From assembly GCF_021130785.1 (NCBI RefSeq), contig NC_060212.1, positions 151,184,501 to 151,248,500 on the forward strand: 64,000 bases of DNA, written 5' to 3'. Shown piece after piece: positions 11,526 to 23,555 of the stretch (its first letter is position 1; each line of letters opens with the position of its first letter). Position numbers and translations under genes: made by a program. The notes under the pieces were generated by a model. The model was not told where the DNA came from and did not search any database. It worked only from the letters and a program-made list of their open reading frames with translations. This DNA is from Homalodisca vitripennis (lineage: Eukaryota; Arthropoda; Insecta; Hemiptera; Cicadellidae).

Positions 11526-12184
11526 AAGCATGTGTTCACAACTGGATTTATAAAAATGCTTTAAGTTTCTTCAAAATTGTTACGATATGACTGGTTAGCA
11601 CAAATATTACTATGGTGTTCTGTTTTCTACATATAGGCAATTAAATAAACTGTAGTAAAGGCTACCCAGACTGCCGGAAGTAGCCTGCAGACTGGACCTA
11701 ATGCGAGAAGGAGACCTACATGAGTGACACTATTCCGAGGTTCGGCACGCAGGGAATGTCACCGTTATAATTACTGCAATTACTCTACCTCTGGCAGGCG
11801 TCGCGTTAAATTACCTCAATAAAACGTGCTTTATTCCTCACGCTAATACAGAAAAACCGCATGTTTAATTCTTTTATTGTTCTTGTCTTCAAGTAAAATC
11901 ATGAAAGAGATAATCTATCTTTTCATCAAGGAAAGTAATTTTTCCTAGTCCATAAATACATACAAATTAATTAAAACTTTTCTTTTTTGACCCTTACAAT
12001 AAAGAACGGCTTTATTAGAAAGAATAAATGTATCTTTGATTGTTTCAAGATTCGTACTCTTAAGTTAATCATCTCAAGTAAACCATTCTTAATAGTTCTC
12101 ATAAATCAAGTTGTAATCTAGTGAAGGTCTTGCTCAAGTTTAAAACTGTCTTGGCCTGATATACCTTGCTAGTGCTGTCAAGTA

Positions 12185-12300
12185 AAGGAAGACCACAACC
12201 AGAGAAAATCTCTAGTCTCTCCGGATATTACAGACGTCTCTGTCTCACATCTCCTGTCGTCTCACGGTCATTTCCTCCTTACGAGCCAGGCGAAAGAATC
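12185..12300 (+). repeat. Short dispersed repeat with CCGGATATTACAG core, copy 2
   Basis: This shares the 13-base core and the CT-rich 3' flank ending in CCTTACGA with 9380-9500. The 5' flanks match more weakly (AACCAG...AATxTCT). Confidence 0.5.
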
Positions 12301-14587
12301 CTTTTCCTTGAATGCTCATTTACGAGATATTACGTTGTAAAGTGATAAATCTAATTCTGCTGTTTCGTTACGGTGTAATTAAGCGGTTTATAGATTTTGT
12401 ATTAGCCTTATTATTTCCTTTGTACGGTTGCTACATGTTTGATCATTAATACTAATAGCTCAGAGGTAAAATAAATCCAAGACCCACGGGGATGGAATTA
12501 AAATGATGCTTTTCATATAATATGATTAGGACTCAGTCTATTAGAATCTCATTATTTGGAGGTTGGCATAAAACATTAAGATGTTGGTTGCTATAAAACA
12601 TGTTATATAGGGTGTTCACCCTGTATAAATGTAATTATTTATATAGATCATCCGGCAGAAAAGTCTGCATCGGTTTGTATATTAGCAATACTCTTAATGT
12701 AGACCTCTCTCAAATTGTATTTTTATTTATTTTCACTAAAGTTGTTCTTTTATTTATGGATTACATAAAATACATAAATGTGCAGTCTATTACATAATCG
12801 TCCTTTCCACTGTCATTCCTTTCCACGACTGGGTAAAAAGTTTCCATCAACTACTTTTATCTTCCCAACTCTTCTTTTCCTATGCCTTCAGCCATTATTC
12901 TCTCGTCTTTCTGTTCTTTCCTTCACTCCCCTCAACTAACCGTTTTTACTCAGAGTTCCTTCCTTCCAGTCTACACTCAAATTGCCATTTTCTTCCAAGT
13001 TTCTCCCTTACTCTTAAAATATCCAATCCACCTTAACCTTGCCTCTCCATTTGTGTTTTTCCCCATCTCCCTTTTACGTGACTTCATTCTCATCTAATTA
13101 ATCAAATCTAACTAATTAGTCCATAAGTAATTTTCTGAAACCTCATCTTGCACACTTCCGACCTGGTCTTGTCTCTTTGTCCCATCACACAAATTCCTGT
13201 TTACGTATACAACATATAGTATTGGTTCTAAACTCATGTTTACATATATCATTAGCGTATACTTGCTACCCACTATACCTTCCCTGCCTTATATACCTTA
13301 AAGAACTTGTGTATATAGTGACTACAACTATATGTTAATGAAAATTTTTTTCCACAACTTGCTGCCATAATTTACTCATTTACAATATTTATGGACTCAT
13401 GGTCTATAATCAGTAAAATACCACTTCAAATTCTAAGTACTCGTGTTTTTATGACTTTAAAAATTTCTACAGAAAAAAGTTTTTGGGCGAAATTTCAAAA
13501 CTTGTGTCGTAGAATACCTTACATATAAAATGAAAGAACTTCTATAAATAAATTTGCATTTCCGATCTACCAAAGCAAAGAAGACGACGCCTGCAGATGT
13601 TCGTTGCCGAACAACTTACAATCGATGTACCATACATCCGATATTTAGTTATAAAGTATAAACTCACATTTCTGTACAATCAATCAAGTCTATTTATGAA
13701 TACATTACATTTTATAACTAATCAGCTGATAATAAGTGTATTAATGGATTTGGAATAACTGACAGATCAACACGCGTATTTTAGTAATAAGCTGTTTTAA
13801 ATTAAACAAAAAAAACTCTCATAAAATTCAAATTGGAACTTTGGAAACCTGGGGGGGGGTGGGGTAGAGCCCTATAGTAAGATATATTGAAAATTCACTT
13901 AAACAGATTTAGGACGCCTTCTTTTGATGTAAAATATATGTATAAAATTAAAAGTGAGGTACGTAATATCGCCGTAAGAAAATTAATAAAAATATAGATA
14001 ATGTACTCGGTAAAGTTGTGGTATGAATTACAAAGCAAAAATCGTTATTGTAGATCAGCTCATTTCGCTGAAATTGTGTGATTTAGACAAGATACACAGA
14101 TATATACTTACTATAAATCATGTTAATCAGTCAACAAGATCAATATTAATTCTATAGTAAAGAAAAGACAAGCGAACATGTGTGTTAACTAATTGATCTG
14201 TTTAGAAGAAACATTCATACCATAAATCTTGTTAATTGATCATTACGATTGACCGCAATCACGCGGTACAGAGAAAACAGACTGTCAATAATTGTATTAA
14301 TCGACAATAATCGTTGTGAATTTACACATGAACATGCAATACCAATCAGCTCGCTTCGCTCGGGCGAGAAAATAATTGTGCAGGACGTAGCTCGTGAGTC
14401 CAGACCGTCCACGATAGGCATTTCCCTCTTTATTCCTCTCCCCTTTACCCGTTTTCCTCCCTCTGCCAATTACGCAGACAGATGTAATTTGTACCTATAA
14501 TTACTGCGCCTCTGCAAACCTGCGTTCAGGTAATTAAAGAAGAGCTTGCGTCTAGGGAGAGAACTTTACCTTGGCGGTATTTAAACA

Positions 14588-14607
14588 GTTTGTGTGTGTG
14601 TGTGTGA
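14588..14607. repeat. TG dinucleotide microsatellite
   Basis: An uninterrupted GT/TG run of about eight units lies in non-coding DNA. Confidence 0.9.
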
Positions 14608-15787
14608 CGTACTTTTAAGTAATATCTGAGTATTTTTTGAATATAAATTAACTGTAAGAAAGTACTTGATAATTGTACTCACAAATATTACTGTAAATTT
14701 ACGCGAGTGTGAGTTATAATGTTACGCTGTACATGGACTTTAGTTTATTATGTTCAACAATGGTTCAGAGGTTATCCCCGCTCTAATGCAATCTGTGATA
14801 GCCTTTCTACACTTCATCCGCAATATACTTAATTTTCTAAGCTCATTCATAATGAAGAAAGTTTTTAAAAGAAACACGGAATTAGAGCAAAATAAATTAT
14901 TATGTTATAAAAGTGATCATTACATATTTTTTATATTATTAAAATAATGGTATAGTGTGTGCACTCATTCACTATTAACCATTTTGAATGATACCTGTAA
15001 CCATTAAAATTATTCTTAGTCGAGCTAAAAATAAATAATTCAATAAGTAAACATACCTTAGTGTAATCGTATTAAATTGCTAAATGATATAGGTCAAAAT
15101 CAATTACATTGCTCGATTTTGATTGCCGTAGTTATTCACTCCAATAATTTAATTCTTACATTGTGCTCGTAAATTCGTCTTATTCATTAAAACATTCTAG
15201 TTTACTGGTTATTCATCCTTGACTGAGAACCATTCAGGTAGAATTTATTTCAAATGTGTATCTAAATGAGATAAGAGTTTAATTTGAAAATGATGGATTT
15301 TTCAATTAATTAATTTTAAGCAGCAGATTTATACAATATGGTTTAGATTAATATCCAAAGTGGACATGGTTTGATTGTATAATTACGCTTCGTAACGAAA
15401 CATAGTTAAAGGCCTGAAATAATGGATGAAAAATAAACACTCAAAGGCCATCTAAATAACTTTGGTGCAACAGTCAAGTCTATGCAAACTGTTCAGCTTA
15501 ATCGCTTGTACTATTTAGATTTGTTCAGATTTCTCCAAAGGGTTCGTCAATATATTAATCATACGAGTATATTGTTAAACAAAGGTACGCAGGTACCTTA
15601 ACGACTAACCTTAACGTAGTATCTCTGTGGGTACTATAAGTTTCGAAAAATACACTGTAAAAAGGTAAATTAAGGGGAGTCCGACTCCCATAAGAACGCA
15701 ATGTTAACTATATGTTGCATAACTTGAAAACGATTAAAGATACCTTACTGCTTTTGGTTTTATTTTGAAGATCATGTATTTTTCTAG

Positions 15788-15937
15788 CGCCCTAGGAGAG
15801 GTTTTTATTTTTTTTTCTTTTAATAAATAAATTATGAATTTTTAAAATTTCTGTGTTTAAAAATTTAAAATTTTAATATATAAATATTTTTAAAATCAAA
15901 TTAGGATAACTATATCCCAAAACCCTCTCCTAGGGCA
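15788..15937. mobile_element. 150-bp MITE nested in the Kolobok-like element
   Basis: The ends are CGCCCTAGGAGAGG on the left and, as reverse complement from the right, TGCCCTAGGAGAGGG. They are flanked by CTAG at 15784-15787 and 15938-15941. The interior is almost entirely A/T. A 4-bp target duplication plus paired ends supports an insertion into the older transposon. CTAG is itself a palindrome, so the exact boundary could shift by a few bases. Confidence 0.65.
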
Positions 15938-16092
15938 CTAGTATTTTAGCCAATTAATGTGTGTTAAAAATTTCATTAAGATATCTCAATCGGTGTAGGT
16001 TTTATACAGTTGCAGTTTTGAAAAATTTAAGTTTCGATAAACAGCAAAATAAAAACAAAAAAATATATGTAATAAATAAATTTTCTTACTTT

Positions 16093-16600
16093 TAATAATG
16101 TCCAGCACAGTAACTAGGATTGTCTGGGTCATCTTCTGCCTTATACAAGTACTCTTACTTCCTTTTGGCAACATTTCTTGACTGTCTAATTTTTTTCCAT
16201 ATCGGAAACAGCTTTTTTCAGCTTTGGAAACACGGTCGAAATCGAGACGTCTTGCAGTTTGAAGTAAATTCCTTCCAATTTGTAGGCCTAAGTGTTCCAT
16301 TAATTTTACTTTAGCTAAGTGTCCACTGTTAAATGTCAAAACAGCTTCAAATACACCAAATTTCAGGGTTTCAAGATTTACAAATGTTCTTTTAGGTATT
16401 TTACTCCTGATAACATCGTTCTAAGATTCATTGGGGTTTTGGGATTTACCTCTGAGACATTTTTGCAACAGTTCTGGCTTGGCAAGATCCCTGAATATAG
16501 GTTTGATCTCTTGAAGTATCACCTCAGGCAAATGGAAGTGCTTGGTGTGGTCATAGGTATCATTTTCACGGGTTGCTTTTATGAGTGTGACTATAGTAGC
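16093..16600 (-). pseudogene. Kolobok-like transposase C-terminus, broken
   Basis: Reading the minus strand from about 16600 gives one continuous frame of about 170 codons. It starts with a segment like YDHTKHFHLPEVI, then IKPIFRDLAKPELLQKC, then the diagnostic GKSQNPNES. An in-frame TAG follows where the family has a bulky residue, then NDVIRSKIPKRTF, a VFEAVLTFNSG segment, LMEHLGLQIGRN and FDRVSKAEKSC. After about 16193 the frame slips, and in another frame the end reads EDDPDNPSYCAGHY then stop, which is how such proteins usually finish. In this family the conserved LP...PIF..L....LL..C..G.TQN.NES.N..IW block belongs to the transposase core C-terminus. The stop and the frameshift make it non-functional. 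The N-terminal half, including any DDE residues or THAP finger, is missing. The domain assignment is from recall of the family; the reading frame and motif are seen directly. Confidence 0.7.
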
Positions 16601-16952
16601 GGGGCTGGATCGACTTTTTGGTGTGCAAGGTTATTTTAAATAATTTTTTTCACTTATTGAGAATTTTCTGTACCATATATGTTATATATCGTTAGAAAGA
16701 GGAGATTCCAAAGAAAAACAAAGTGTTATAAACTAAAAATCACACAAAAAAAATGTTCTTCGGTCAGACTGCCCTTAATGTCGACTTATTCATAAACTAA
16801 TTCGAATGTCTGCAAATGTAAGATGATGGCTAGTGATATTCCATGTATCGGATCTATAATACTTTTGTAATTAAGAATGGAATAAATCATTATTTCATTT
16901 CATTTCAAATTTTACTTCTACACTCAGTTTTTATTTCTGACAGGTGTCTATA

Positions 16953-17542
16953 CCGGGTGATTCCGGTAAAGTGCTTTTTCTCAGGGGCTATAGAGGATTG
17001 AATACAATAATTTCCTATCCAATACACGTGTTCCCTTTGAGTTTCAGCAAGAGAGACGCAAAGCTATTAAAACTAAACGTTTTTTTCTTCTTAATTACAA
17101 AAAAGAACCACTTCATGCAAAACAAGAATGTAGAAATTATTACTATTTACAAAAACATTAGTAAGCATCATAAGTGAAGAAAAAACCCCGATACTTTGAA
17201 AATGTAAGCAGAAGAGTTATTAAGAGGTCAGCTAAGGTTTGCATCGATACAAACGGAAGACATTTTGAACATTTGCTTAATAATAATTTTTTAAATTCTT
17301 GTTCAACTTATGTGGTGTTTTATGTGTTATAACAAATAAAATAAATTTTTTCACCAGCTTTGCTTTTTTTAGCCGAATCTCAAAGAGAACACCAAGTGTT
17401 TCGTACAAGAAAGCGTTTCACAAATTCTCAATTTTTCCCAGAAACGAAACATTTGCGACCCCTTGTGTATTAGACAAAAAATTTTGTATTCACATCCTCT
17501 ACGAACCCTAGAAAAATCAACCCCTTTATTGGAATCACCCTG
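16953..17542. mobile_element. 590-bp TA-flanked foldback MITE
   Basis: TATA flanks both sides (16949-16952, 17543-17546). The left arm begins CCGGGTGATTCCGGTAAAG. The right arm, reverse complemented, begins CAGGGTGATTCCAATAAAG. The arms stay alignable for well over 90 bp (for example TAGAGGATTGAATACAA against TAGAGGATGTGAATACAA, and further in GTTCCCTTTGAGTTTCAG against GTTCTCTTTGAGATTCGG), with an extra stretch in the right arm. No transposase frame remains. Long inverted arms plus a TA target suggest a Tc1/mariner-dependent foldback element. Confidence 0.75.
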
Positions 17543-17547
17543 TATAG

Positions 17548-19108
17548 ATTTGTTTTACACGCATACAATAAATGTATTGTATTTACTGTAATTATTGTGT
17601 GTGGCTGTAAAGAAACAGGAAAAGCAACACGGACATACGTATAAAAATGATTGTAGCTCGCGAGGAATTTTCTGGAACATTCGTGGTGTTACCATAAAAT
17701 TATAAGTATATAAGTATGGTATATGAATTGAAATTGCTCTTATTCTTTATGTGGGTTAAAAATAATTCATCCTGGCCAACACGTATATGTGCGGTAATTC
17801 CGGTATTTTAAAAGACGTGGTTAATCGTTTTGACATGACACCAGACCACGAAGCTCAGCGTCAAGAAGATCAAGGGTGGATTAAACAACAGGCTGAGGCA
17901 GTAATGGAGTAATCAGATCGCCAAAGTTGATAAAACTCGCAAATTGAGCTCGTCACGTTTGGGATCGCGGAGACATCAAATACAGACTTGCAGCGCCTCT
18001 GGTGGCTTCCTTCAAAATGCGGTGTACCATCTCTTATTTCTGCCATATTCTTGTTATCTTTTATGTGGTATGTGCCATTTGTACCGTGTATACACAATAA
18101 GGAAATAAATTGTAAAATCATAGAGAGTAAAAGTAGCGCAACCTGATGGAGGAGCCATGTAGCGTGAGGTTTTGGTTGCCGAAACCCATTTAGTGCAAAG
18201 AAAGTAAGAACCTTAGGTGCGTGCTTGATTTTGTAAGTTCGAAGACTAAAATTATTAATTTTCCTCTATGTGGTTAATATCAATCGGAGTCATACTGTTT
18301 GTATAGGTTAATGATTCTTTATTGGTAGTCAATGATAAGTATTTTGGACAAATACAAGACTGTCTGTTTTGTACGTGACAATTTCCGGTTTTAATTTATT
18401 TGAAAACGTATGTACTAATTTAATTAATCAATTTGGCCCTAAAAATTACTAGAAATTTAGTGTTGAAGGTGTGCTATTATGATACTGTTGGCTCGAGTGT
18501 ATCAGATAAGGAGATTGTCAAAAGGAATTATTTGACAATGCTTTTCGTGTTATAATTTAAACTCGTTTCTTAAGGATTGAATATAATGCCCCAAAGGGAT
18601 TATGATAAATTCTAACGTGCTCTACAGGATTTAAGAATCACCTTACTTCTTGGCATCGGTCACGAAACCTATCTGCAGAGATCGCCAAGCACCTCTCAGG
18701 TATCACCTCTCAGTGATAGCACTTGGACAGCGATTCACAACTGGCAAACAAGGAACAGGGCTCCCGACAACATTCCAATCACAGGCTAATTCCTTTAGAA
18801 AATCTTCAACAGTCAACATTTTGTTCAATAGAAAGCCAAGATGTAAAACACCAACAGCCATTAGTCCTTTTAAGATTAGCCAGAAAGAAGTATCAGAAAA
18901 TCACTTGTTTTCGGCGGTAGTTCAGAAGTTATCTTGAAGCCTTTGGTATTCAAGATTACCATCCGAGAGGTTTCATAGCTCTGTATCTACCATCTGGTTT
19001 AACATGCTCTCTCTTATTAATATTTTTGGTGGATTTACTAAGAACATGAATAATTTTTTCTAAAACATTAACGAATCGTTCAGTCATTTAATGTCATATA
19101 AATTAGGT
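17548..19108. other. Unique DNA, no gene supported
   Basis: Overlapping plus-strand frames at 18650-18937 and 18723-18920 lie in a GC-richer patch. They could be the remains of a helix-turn-helix transposase, but I cannot align them to a family with confidence. The rest is AT-rich. Confidence 0.4.
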
Positions 19109-19248
19109 AGAGCCGATGGCCGAGTGTTTTACAACGTCAGACTTTGGATCTGATTTAGAGGTAGCGTAAGTTCAAATCACGTCTGTAACCGTAGAACTTT
19201 TTTATAAATACCAAAGAAATTGTACTTTATCGACTTTCCTTATTCTGT
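19109..19248 (+). mobile_element. tRNA-derived SINE, copy 1
   Basis: The tRNA-like head includes an A-box-like TGGCCGAGTGTT, an anticodon arm with a perfect stem TCAGA/TCTGA around loop CTTTGGA, and a B box GTTCAAATC. The long region between anticodon arm and B box fits a class II (Ser/Leu-type) tRNA. The acceptor stem does not pair, so this is not a working tRNA. Homology with 60425-60572 continues about 50 bp past the head (ACTTTTTTATxA...TACC, then ATCGAC), the body expected of a SINE. Confidence 0.65.
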
Positions 19249-19925
19249 TTGAGGACGGACAGAATAAGGATTTAAAGGGAATATGCATTTCCTTAAAAAG
19301 ATAGTGTTGTATTGTAATTGAATCACCAATATAGGTTTTGTGAGTATTAACCTTATTGCAGTCCCCACCAGCCCTATTCACTAATCGTCCCATATAATTT
19401 ACCCGATTCTGGCAATCAAAGCTGAAGATTTTGCTTAGCGTTATCTATCTAACGTGTGACAGTTGGGGAAATAAAACGGGGAGAATATATTGATTGATAC
19501 CACTTCACAGTTCTACTTCTTCCATTCTAATCTTCCTCTTTGATCCTTTTCCAAATGTTGCGTTCGTGTCGCTGGATTAATACCGAAAATATGTATCCTG
19601 ATTAGAGTTACCTGTCAGAACATTAGTTTGTAAAGGGTTAAGCAACTAACAAGTCTGTAAAAACCCATGTCGAACATTTACAAAAGCCAGAGTAGGTTTG
19701 ATCGATAGATTACGAGTTCGGTTTTTAATTATTTGATCAACCAACAATGGTAACTCCACTTAACCAATCGACTGTGAGTGAACACATGGCCCCACTGCAT
19801 TACGGTGGGGGGGGGGAGAGGGAAGCAGGGCACGTAGGGACTGTAATGTAACGCAATCCAAGTTTCTATCAGGGGCCGGATATTACAGGAGGGAGGCAAT
19901 GTTCTACCCCTCTGTACTAGCGTTT
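19249..19925. other. Unique DNA with short simple runs
   Basis: No gene. It contains a G-run at 19804-19815 and the third CCGGATATTACAG copy at about 19872-19884. Confidence 0.5.
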
Positions 19926-19929
19926 CGAG

Positions 19930-21165
19930 TCTGACTCTGGTATGTCATCGAGCTGCTGGAACTTTTTATCTGCATTCTTCCAGGGTATACCTCTGTGTAA
20001 GGTGAGACCGCCAGTATCCTCTCAGCCAGATAAAAATGTGATGAAGCTGGAACTTTTATGTCAACTCTTATAACATATAACATTTTGGTGAAGCTGGAAT
20101 GTTTATCTAAACTCTTTCATGATATACCTCTCCTAAGGTGTACACCGCCAGTATACTCAATCTGATAATATTGTGATTTAACTCGAACATTTATTTACGA
20201 TCTTCCTTGATACACCTCACTCCGTAAGGTGACATCGCCAGTATCCTCTCGGCCAGATAAAAATGTGATGAAGCTGGAACTTTTATGTACAACTCTTTCA
20301 TGATATACCTCATCCGTAAGGTGTACACCGCCAGTATACAGTACTCAATCTGATAATAATGTGATTTAACTCGAACATTTATTTACGATCTTCCTTGATA
20401 CATATCACTCCGTAAGGTGACATCGCCAGTATCCTCTCGGCCAGATAAAAATGTGATGAAGCTGGAACTTTTATGTCAACTCTTTCATGATATACCTCTC
20501 CTAAGGTGTACACCGCCAGTATACAGTACTCAATCTGATAATAATGTGATTTAACTCGAACATTTATTTACGATCTTCCTTGATACATATCACTCCGTAA
20601 GGTGACATCGCCAGTATCCTCTCAGCCAGATAAAAATGTGATGAAGCTGGAACTTTTATGTCAACTCTTTCATGATATACCTCTCCTAAGGTGTACACCG
20701 CCAGTGTCCTCTTAGTCAGATAAAAATGTGATGATGCTGAAACTTTTATCTAAACTCTTTCATGATATACCTCTCCTAAGGTGACACCGCAAGTATCCTT
20801 AATCTGATAATAATGTGATTTAACAGGAACATTTATTACAATTTTCCATTATACACTTCACACTGTAAGGTGTACACCGCCAGTATCCTCTCAGTCAGAT
20901 AAAAATGTGATGATGCTGGAACTTTCATTTTAACTCTTTCATTATATACCTCACTCCGTAATATTAAACCGCCAGTATCCTCTGCCTGATAATAATGTGG
21001 TGTAGCTAGTACATTTATCTTCTGTGGTCTACCTCTCCGTAAGTTGTACAGCGCAGGTATCAGTCTGATAGAAATATGGTGAAGCTGGAAACTTTATCTA
21101 CACTACTTCATAATACATCCCTCCGTAAGTTGAACACCACCAATATCCTCTCATTCTCATTAAAA
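19930..21165. repeat. Higher-order satellite, about 90-bp units paired into about 185 bp
   Basis: The phrase AAGCTGGAACTTTTATGT recurs at 20044, 20271, 20459 and 20644, about 185-190 bp apart in the core. Between them lies a related half-unit with GTGATTTAACTCGAACATTT. Both half-units share a CCGTAAGGTG(T)ACA...CGCCAGTAT core. Units at both ends are more divergent. No frame runs through it. Confidence 0.93.
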
Positions 21166-21169
21166 TGTA

Positions 21170-22499
21170 ACCCATTATTGTCATGATTCAATAATTGTCG
21201 ATGTGGTTATGGTAAAGAGGTTGACACGATTGTTTTTTAGGAAGTGCGGTATAAAATTTCTAAATATCATTCAGTTTCAAGGCATTTACGAGGTTTAGGC
21301 ATTTTCCTCGGAAGAAAGGAAGAACTTCGTAATGTGAGCCACTTCTCAAGGTTTCGTAGGACGTGGGAGAGCATTAATTATACGTGTGCTAGTTGAATGT
21401 GAGTGTGTGTGTTAATGTGTTAATGTGGTAGGTATGTGGTATGTGGTAGGTAACCACACGGATACCACAGATCGAACTGTGTTTCACCGACTCTCAGCTG
21501 AGCGTCGTACATATCTCAGGCAGTCAATACAAGTATTTCGTGTTTGTTATAAATCAAACAAATAACACACGTTTTTTGTATACAATGTTCACATTGTACA
21601 GTAAAATTCAAATTTTTGTCTTATTCGTTGAAACATTGTACAATATTCAATATATTGCCAGATAAATTTTATGTTTATAATAACTACAGCCTTCATACAT
21701 ACACCATTCGTATAAAGCATATAATATAAATTTAACAAACTAAGCGTACGAAAATGCAGAGGTAGTAAGTGAATGAATTAAGTAAATGAATTGCTTGTTT
21801 TTGGTAGCCGTGGACGCTTTCATAAAATGAAAGGTATTATACCACAAGAGGTGTTTTAAACCAGCTTAGAAATTACTTTCATATTCTAATTGCTTTATAT
21901 ACTCAGAAAGGACGTTGATAATCCTGATACTACATGGGGTAAGAGTTCTTCTAGGACCTGCATTCTTGAAATCTCAAGCTGTTCATGGTATCTGTATTGT
22001 AACCATGAACACTCTTGCGCAGAGTAAAAATACATTTAAATCGGCAGGACATAATGACCTCAAGAATGTACAGGTCTGACTGTTATTTTTGACGTTTGTA
22101 GACATTTAAAAATCTTTGTTTTGTGCAGTTTCCTCAAAATTTTATTGAAAATGAGAAATGTTGGTAAATTAACCTAAAATATATTTCTTAGATCGTTACG
22201 AAAGCATCATGTATACTCAAGACATTTATACTACATCCTGTAATTTTGATCAATATTTATCAAACTTTGGAGGTGAGCACTCAACCTTTTGTTGAGCTGC
22301 AATCAAGTGTATTTTGTCAATTGAACCTCTTCTACTGAATAGCATCCATTATGACAATAGGCAATCGTTTTTATCTCTTGCTTTAAATTAAAATGTACAG
22401 AATCAGACTTTTTGGACTATTTGTTGACGGACATTATTTCTAGAGATAATTGGATGTATGGATTGAGATTTGTGAATAGTTAACTTCATCTTCGTTTCT
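21170..22499. other. Mostly unique DNA, possible LINE debris on minus
   Basis: No intact gene. 21400-21450 is rich in TGTGGTAGGTATGTGG-type simple words. The part 21900-22499 lies downstream (minus strand) of the reverse-transcriptase fragment at 22.5 kb and may be its decayed continuation; the translated alignments I tried were too weak to claim. Confidence 0.35.
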
Positions 22500-22720
22500 G
22501 TTTTTGGCTAGTTGCTTACACATATAGTTGTATCGTCGGTGTTTTAACAATATATCCGTTTTGAATAGTTCTCTTTTATAAGTTTACGATTATAAGAACC
22601 ATAATTGGGCCGATAGCAGATCTCTGTGGAACACAATAACCATCCAAGAAAAGGGCCATAACATTTTCACTTTTATGCCCACGCTTAGTGTATGAGGAAG
22701 GATTGTAATAATACACATTG
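22500..22720 (-). pseudogene. LINE reverse-transcriptase palm fragment
   Basis: On the minus strand GYCVPQRSAIGPIMVLIIVNL-like sequence at about 22576-22665 fits the G(I/V)PQGSxLGPxLFLIYINDL block of non-LTR reverse transcriptases. About 36 residues further, at 22505-22545 in another frame, DDTTICVSN matches the catalytic (Y/F)ADDT block. The spacing of the two blocks is right for one palm domain. The first Gly-Ser of PQGS is altered to Arg-Ser, and the frame is broken between the blocks. It is dead and probably from the same broad group as the other LINE ends in this window. Confidence 0.6.
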
Positions 22721-23549
22721 CATTTTATTTTGGAACCTCCCGAGGTAAAAAATGGTTCTGAACTGTCTTTGGATCGTATATTAATGTACGTACATGTGTG
22801 TGCCCATACGTATGTCAACAGTGACAGTGACCAAGTAAACGAACAAAATTTAACCAATTTCGAAAATGTTTTGGTTTCTCTTTCTACCCTTAAAATATGT
22901 TTATGGTAAAAAAAACTAAACCTTCATTTTAGGCCACGTTAATGATTTATTTCCGGTAGATGCCTAAGAAAGTGGTATAAATTGCATGTTTGTAAGAATA
23001 ATTGTTCAAAAGTTATTACAAACGGAATACGAATTCTTATTTTTTGCAATTTGCTATACATGTTTGATTTACCGAGTGAGATAGCGCCAATGTGGAAACT
23101 GTCCGTGTGATTCGACAGGATAGGATGAAGGTTAGCCCGCACAGGATGCCAGCGACGATTACCGATTAGGCGGGCACATGCGAGGCGATTGATTGTCAAT
23201 TGGGGAGGAAATCAGAGGAACCGTCCATGACAGCTTTACCAGAGGAAGCGAAACCGGTTGTATATCGTGTCTAGCAACCAGTTTTATCCTTGAGCGAGTC
23301 TACTGTTTTTCTTCCCAATCGACATGACATTATACAGACGTTGATAAAGCTATTGGATTAAATTAAGGAAGAAACTGGCACGTTTACAAAATATCTGTGA
23401 GGCGTTGTACTGGTGGACCCTGTAGTCCTAGAGGGACGATGTTAAATCTCAAACATTGTTAAACTCTTATTTTGGTCATATAACTACGGAATATTTGATA
23501 ATAATACGAACCAAACCACTTAAATGTTTCAATATTGTTATTGAATTAC
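22721..23549. other. Unique DNA, no gene supported
   Basis: Short overlapping frames only. The patch 23080-23280 is GC-richer, with no recognisable motif. Confidence 0.5.
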
Positions 23550-23555
23550 AAATTC

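Larger units (their letters stand above)
11526..15669. other. Unique AT-rich DNA, no gene supported
   Basis: Open frames here are short, with low-complexity translations such as the CT-rich run 12820-13090. Notable small items are a hairpin TATAGGGTG/CACCCTGTATA at 12606-12627, a G-run at 13851-13865, and a (TG) microsatellite near 14590-14606. GC-richer patches with ATTA/TAAT words lie at 11740-11830 and 14470-14545 (ATAATTACTGC occurs in both). These could be regulatory, but nothing proves it. Confidence 0.5.
15674..16774 (-). mobile_element. TTAA-flanked DNA transposon, Kolobok-like, decayed
   Basis: The element is bounded by TTAA on both sides (15670-15673 and 16775-16778). Its ends are imperfect inverted repeats: GGGGAGTCCGACTCCC on the left and, read inward from the right, GGGCAGTCTGACCGAAG. 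At 1101 bp it is too short for a full transposase gene. The right half carries a minus-strand pseudogene with the NPNES hallmark of a transposase family found in animal TTAA-inserting elements. A smaller inverted-repeat element is nested at 15788-15937. Kolobok is my best class because it combines a TTAA target with this protein family; piggyBac also uses TTAA, but its transposase looks different. Confidence 0.7.

Noticed and set aside
14249..14500. Overlapping plus and minus frames as paired genes
   Set aside because: Both are short, mirror each other in a GC-richer patch, and have no domain or splice signals.
18650..18937. Tc1-like transposase fragment
   Set aside because: The GC-richer patch and a weak helix-turn-helix feel were suggestive, but no catalytic block or terminal repeats could be found.
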